Positions 4,597 through 7,362 of a stretch of 7,362 nt of DNA are shown piece after piece. This DNA comes from RACS-047 sp031553855 (lineage in GTDB: Bacteria > Bacillota > Clostridia > Christensenellales > Pumilibacteraceae), in assembly GCA_031553855.1 (NCBI GenBank), contig JAVBKW010000017.1, positions 1 to 7,362 on the forward strand, given 5' to 3'. Position numbers and translations under genes: made by a program. Numbering within the stretch: position 1 is the first letter of the stretch; every line of letters starts with the position of its first letter. The notes beneath the pieces were generated by a model. That model worked only from the letters and a program-made list of their open reading frames with translations, did no database searches and was not told the DNA's origin.

Positions 4597-7209
4597 TTAG
4601 ATCGATGAAGTATACTTAATGATTATTCCGCTGCTGATATAACTTTCATAATCGGCAAGCGCGTCATTCGTGATGAACTTTTGCCTTAAAACTTTTACGT
4701 CTTCAATATTTTCCGAAGTCATATTGCCGATGATTTCTTCAGTATAATCAAAAGTGATCGCCGACGCGGAGCCTTCGATAGTCATAGTGAAATCACCCCA
4801 GCCGTACGGTAAAACAAAGGTGAACGTGTCGGATGCTAAGGTGTTTGTCAAAGTAACTTTTTCGGATTTTGAAAGGCTGTTAAAGATGAACGAGGTAACA
4901 GATTTTACGCCTGTCATTTTGAGCGTTACCGCGCTTTTTGTAGTATCGTAAACCTTAAAGTTATAAATCGTGTCATTTTTAGTCGGCATAACGACCTTTG
5001 ACTCGTCGATAAGGTAGTTGTTGTAGGGCTTTGTATATGCGCCGTACTCGTTATCCCATTTAAAATCGACAACGTATCTGGAGAAATAGTTAAATGCGTT
5101 TTCATCTTTGATTTGAACGGTTTTTGTCGTGCCCGAATCGTTTTTATCCCAGACATAAACCACCGAGCCGTCAAAAATATAATCGGTAAGGCTGTTCTGC
5201 CCCGAAAGGTTTTTATTGAAATTCATTCCGAAAACCGAGAATAAAATTATTGCGACTGCCGCAATGGACGAAACCGCTATGACGCCGACCCTGTTTTTAT
5301 ATACTCTGTCAACCTGCTTTTTAAGGACCTTAACGCTAGTGACCTCAGTAAATTTGCCCTTCTTCGCTTTATCCTCGACCCTTTCGGTAACTTCCTCTTC
5401 ATAGCGCACAGTACGCTTAGGCAGCTTTTTAGCGAGCTTATCAAACGCGGGCTGCAAATAGTTTGCGTACGGTAAAACTGACGCGGCAAGCAGCATAAAC
5501 AAAAGCATAATAAGCGGCAATAAAACGGCCTTTGATAAGGTCGCAAATACCACGATCACAGGAATAATAAGAGGCGCGCACAGAATGACCGGCCAAACGT
5601 AAAGGAACAGCCTTTCCATATCCATTCCGAATTTTGCTTTGAATTTATCTTTGAATATCACATATAAAAGCAATACAACTAAATCTAAAATGGCGAGGAA
5701 TGCGAACATATAACTGAACGCAGGAATGGCCAACGAGCAAATTATGGCAGTAAGCGCGATAAGCAGCGCGTTTCCTCTTACGACGTCCGCCGCCTTGACA
5801 TAAAAAGCTTTCTTTAAAATTATATAGAACGCACTCATCAGCGCGCCTGTCAAAACAAACGCCGAAATCAGAATACCGGGGTTTGTGTATACGAGCGTCG
5901 CTATTGCGCGGACGGGTATTACGCCAAAGCCCGAAACGATAAGCGCAATAATAAAGTAGCAAACAAATAACGCGGCAAGCGAGGCAAGCATAGTCAAAAG
6001 CTGAACGCCCGCACCGCCGAGTGCGTGCAGTAAGCTGAACGCCTTCTTCTTACGGTTGAGTATTATTATTGCAACGAGTAATCCGACAATAACGCCGCAG
6101 AAAATAAACGACGCAAATACGGGATACCATACGGTCATAATGTCCAGATAAGAGAAGAACACAGATTTTGTATCACTTAAAAGCGCGCTCAAATCTTCGT
6201 TGCCGAAAAAGTCGCACACTTTAAATTCCATATCGGCAATCTGCTTAACGAGTTTTGAATTAAGATTTGCAAAATTGTCGTCGGAGGTATTATAAGAGAG
6301 CGTTCCGCCCACGTTTGCAAAACCGAGCGACGGGATATCGCCGTAAACTAAAGAATCGGAATATGCGCTGAAGCCTTTAGCGGCATGCGTAACTGCCGAA
6401 CTTATGAAAGTGCCGTTGTTGATCGCCCTGTAAGACGAGACTATTTTTGAATTATCGAGGTTTGTGCGGTACATCATCAGACTGCCGCTAATTCCTAAAG
6501 AATCAAAATCCGCGCCCGCTTTTACTCTTGAAACTACGTCTTCAAAGCCCTTAAACTGATAAAAGAACGCGTATGCGCCAAGGTCGCCCGATTCTTTAGC
6601 GTCGGTAAAGACGAAAAGTAGGTCGTTCTTATATGCGTTTGCTCCGTTTAAAATGCTTTTAATGTTTTCTATCATCGCCCCGACTGAAGCGGCGTTTGAA
6701 TTTGCACCCTCCTGAACGGAATCATAATGAGCCGTCATCATAAGAACGTCGCCGGGATTGCCCGCAACTGAATCAGTTCCGGGAATATATATGACGATGT
6801 TTTCTACTTTCTTAGAAACGTATACAAAGTCCGAATCGAACGCCTCAATTTTGTTTTGTGTTTCCTGCGAAACAAAAGTAGACTGGATAACGCCGACGGG
6901 GCTTTTCAAATCTGAAACCGGCGAGCTTATAAATAAACCGTCGGTGTCGTCTAAATCGTCTTCAATAAAACTGACGGGGCCGCCATCAAAACAGCTTTCG
7001 ATATACTCGCGGCTTTTAACGGATGCGCCGCTGAAGTCATTACGGCCTTCCGACGATAATTTTTCGATGTGTTTGTTAACATTTGCGTAAAAAACGCTGC
7101 CGAAGTCATTTTTATAGCTTCCGGCATTTGCGTCAACAATACTAAGCGTCAGCATAAGCACTAACAATACCGCCATTACCGAATAGTAAACGCGCTTAAA
7201 AATTTTCAT
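4597..7209 (-). CDS. M28-peptidase-like polytopic membrane protein, probable pseudopeptidase
   Basis: This 870-residue protein starts with a basic end and a hydrophobic segment (about 8-27, signal anchor or signal peptide). An extracellular M28-type domain follows (about 35-335), with TAHYDSV (159-165), FTDAKESGDLGA (201-212), DSLG (236-239) and YNTSDDN (306-312). Against the M28 pattern, H161, D163, E206 and D236 are kept. The bridging aspartate is S171, the catalytic glutamate is K205, the last histidine ligand is N307 and the SDH motif is SDS (284-286). Peptidase activity is therefore unlikely. Further membrane segments lie near 355-384, 402-427, 441-465, 478-496, 498-519, 535-557, 560-583 and 641-661. 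Basic stretches (386-389, 521-526, 591-599) fit nine spans with the peptidase-like and C-terminal (662-870) domains outside. A charged loop at 591-640 would be cytoplasmic. The layout recalls M28 proteins fused to membrane domains, such as yeast Pff1 and ERMP1. Its role is unknown. I chose the ATG at 7209 over an in-frame ATG at 7236 because the ribosome binding site lies between them. Confidence 0.85.
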   Translation of the reverse strand: MKIFKRVYYSVMAVLLVLMLTLSIVDANAGSYKNDFGSVFYANVNKHIEKLSSEGRNDFSGASVKSREYIESCFDGGPVSFIEDDLDDTDGLFISSPVSDLKSPVGVIQSTFVSQETQNKIEAFDSDFVYVSKKVENIVIYIPGTDSVAGNPGDVLMMTAHYDSVQEGANSNAASVGAMIENIKSILNGANAYKNDLLFVFTDAKESGDLGAYAFFYQFKGFEDVVSRVKAGADFDSLGISGSLMMYRTNLDNSKIVSSYRAINNGTFISSAVTHAAKGFSAYSDSLVYGDIPSLGFANVGGTLSYNTSDDNFANLNSKLVKQIADMEFKVCDFFGNEDLSALLSDTKSVFFSYLDIMTVWYPVFASFIFCGVIVGLLVAIIILNRKKKAFSLLHALGGAGVQLLTMLASLAALFVCYFIIALIVSGFGVIPVRAIATLVYTNPGILISAFVLTGALMSAFYIILKKAFYVKAADVVRGNALLIALTAIICSLAIPAFSYMFAFLAILDLVVLLLYVIFKDKFKAKFGMDMERLFLYVWPVILCAPLIIPVIVVFATLSKAVLLPLIMLLFMLLAASVLPYANYLQPAFDKLAKKLPKRTVRYEEEVTERVEDKAKKGKFTEVTSVKVLKKQVDRVYKNRVGVIAVSSIAAVAIILFSVFGMNFNKNLSGQNSLTDYIFDGSVVYVWDKNDSGTTKTVQIKDENAFNYFSRYVVDFKWDNEYGAYTKPYNNYLIDESKVVMPTKNDTIYNFKVYDTTKSAVTLKMTGVKSVTSFIFNSLSKSEKVTLTNTLASDTFTFVLPYGWGDFTMTIEGSASAITFDYTEEIIGNMTSENIEDVKVLRQKFITNDALADYESYISSGIIIKYTSSI

Positions 7210-7220
7210 GTGTAGGCATT

Positions 7221-7226
7221 TCCTCC
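7221..7226 (-). promoter_or_regulatory. Ribosome binding site deciding the start of the M28-like gene
   Basis: The - strand reads GGAGGA, 11 bases before the ATG at 7209-7207. The spacing is a little long but similar to that of dapB. The in-frame ATG at 7236 lies upstream of this site, has no comparable site of its own and would be only about eight bases from the predicted transcription start. The first residues after the chosen ATG (MKIFKR) form a typical basic signal-anchor start. Confidence 0.75.
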
Positions 7227-7250
7227 GAATGAACATTACTAACCTTTAAC

Positions 7251-7279
7251 ATTTTATCACAACTTTTGTAAAATTACAA
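7251..7279 (-). promoter_or_regulatory. SigA-type promoter with extended -10, M28-like gene
   Basis: On the - strand, TTGTAA (7279-7274, 4 of 6) is followed after 17 bases by TAAAAT (7256-7251, 5 of 6). The -10 box is preceded by TGA, giving an extended -10 (TGnTAAAAT) that would compensate for the weaker -35. Transcription would start near 7244, about 35 bases before the ATG at 7209. Confidence 0.6.
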
Positions 7280-7280
7280 A
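7265..7280. promoter_or_regulatory. 16-base palindrome over the -35 box, possible operator
   Basis: TTTGTAA and TTACAAA form a perfect 7-base inverted repeat with a 2-base centre, and they cover the -35 box of the M28-like gene. Its position would let a bound dimeric repressor block RNA polymerase. I do not recognise the site as that of a known regulator, and A/T-rich palindromes of this size can arise by chance. Confidence 0.35.
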
Positions 7281-7302
7281 CTATTTTTGGCTGTTTTTCA
7301 AA

Positions 7303-7325
7303 AAAAGAGTGGCGAAAAGAGTGGC
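7303..7325. repeat. Two tandem copies of an 11-base unit
   Basis: AAAAGAGTGGC occurs at 7303-7313 and again at 7315-7325, a period of 12 bases. On the + strand one frame is open from 7243 to the window edge and reads KRVAKRVAK across the repeat, but no start codon or ribosome binding site supports a gene inside the window. It may belong to a feature that continues past the edge. Confidence 0.5.
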
Positions 7326-7362
7326 AAAGCATAGTTTAGCGATCCTATCCCTTAATATCGGG

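Noticed and set aside
5645..5962. 105-codon frame on the - strand inside the membrane part of the M28-like gene
   Set aside because: It is an alternate frame of the same strand within a clear coding region, with no ribosome binding site or family resemblance.
6758..7090. 110-codon + strand frame opposite the M28-like domain
   Set aside because: It is antisense to a convincing domain, has no ribosome binding site and has the composition of a reversed coding strand.
4597..7209. Functional secreted aminopeptidase
   Set aside because: The bridging metal ligand, the general-base glutamate and the last histidine ligand are all replaced, so I did not assign peptidase activity despite the fold.

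Overview
The window reads as ordinary bacterial chromosome, most likely from the Clostridia side of the Bacillota. The evidence is strong GGAGG-type ribosome binding sites, SigA-like promoters with 17-base spacers, terminators ending in long T runs, A/T-rich gaps between genes and a clostridial-type dapA-dapB pair. I cannot name a genus. There are four convincing protein genes in two convergent blocks, and every gap between them is under 300 bases.

Left block, + strand. Positions 2-162 form one long imperfect palindrome with matching ends, flanked by TA dinucleotides. It looks like a MITE or a very long hairpin. It is followed by dapA (4-hydroxy-tetrahydrodipicolinate synthase) and, 17 bases later, dapB (its reductase). 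These two enzymes carry out consecutive steps of the lysine/diaminopimelate pathway, which supplies both lysine and the peptidoglycan cross-linking amino acid. DapA lacks the residues linked to lysine feedback inhibition, and no lysine riboswitch is visible upstream. A hairpin with T runs on both sides (1945-1991) ends this operon and also the opposing gene.

Right block, - strand. The gene at 4397-2010 encodes a cytoplasmic protein with GH95 (alpha-L-fucosidase-like) architecture. It keeps the probable general acid but lacks the paired catalytic asparagines. Its own promoter lies inside the longest possible reading frame, which fixes the start at 4397. Upstream of it, and separately transcribed, is 7209-4597. 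This encodes a large membrane protein with an extracellular M28 zinc-peptidase fold, nine predicted membrane segments and a C-terminal extracellular domain. Several M28 zinc ligands and the catalytic glutamate are replaced, so it is probably a pseudopeptidase. It has its own promoter, overlapped by a 16-base palindrome, and its own strand-specific terminator.

The two right-hand genes have separate promoters and a terminator between them, so they are neighbours rather than an operon. I see no evidence that they work with dapAB. The most unusual items are the pseudo-M28 membrane protein, the GH95 relative with an altered active site and the palindromic element before dapA. I see no RNA gene, CRISPR array or intact transposase.
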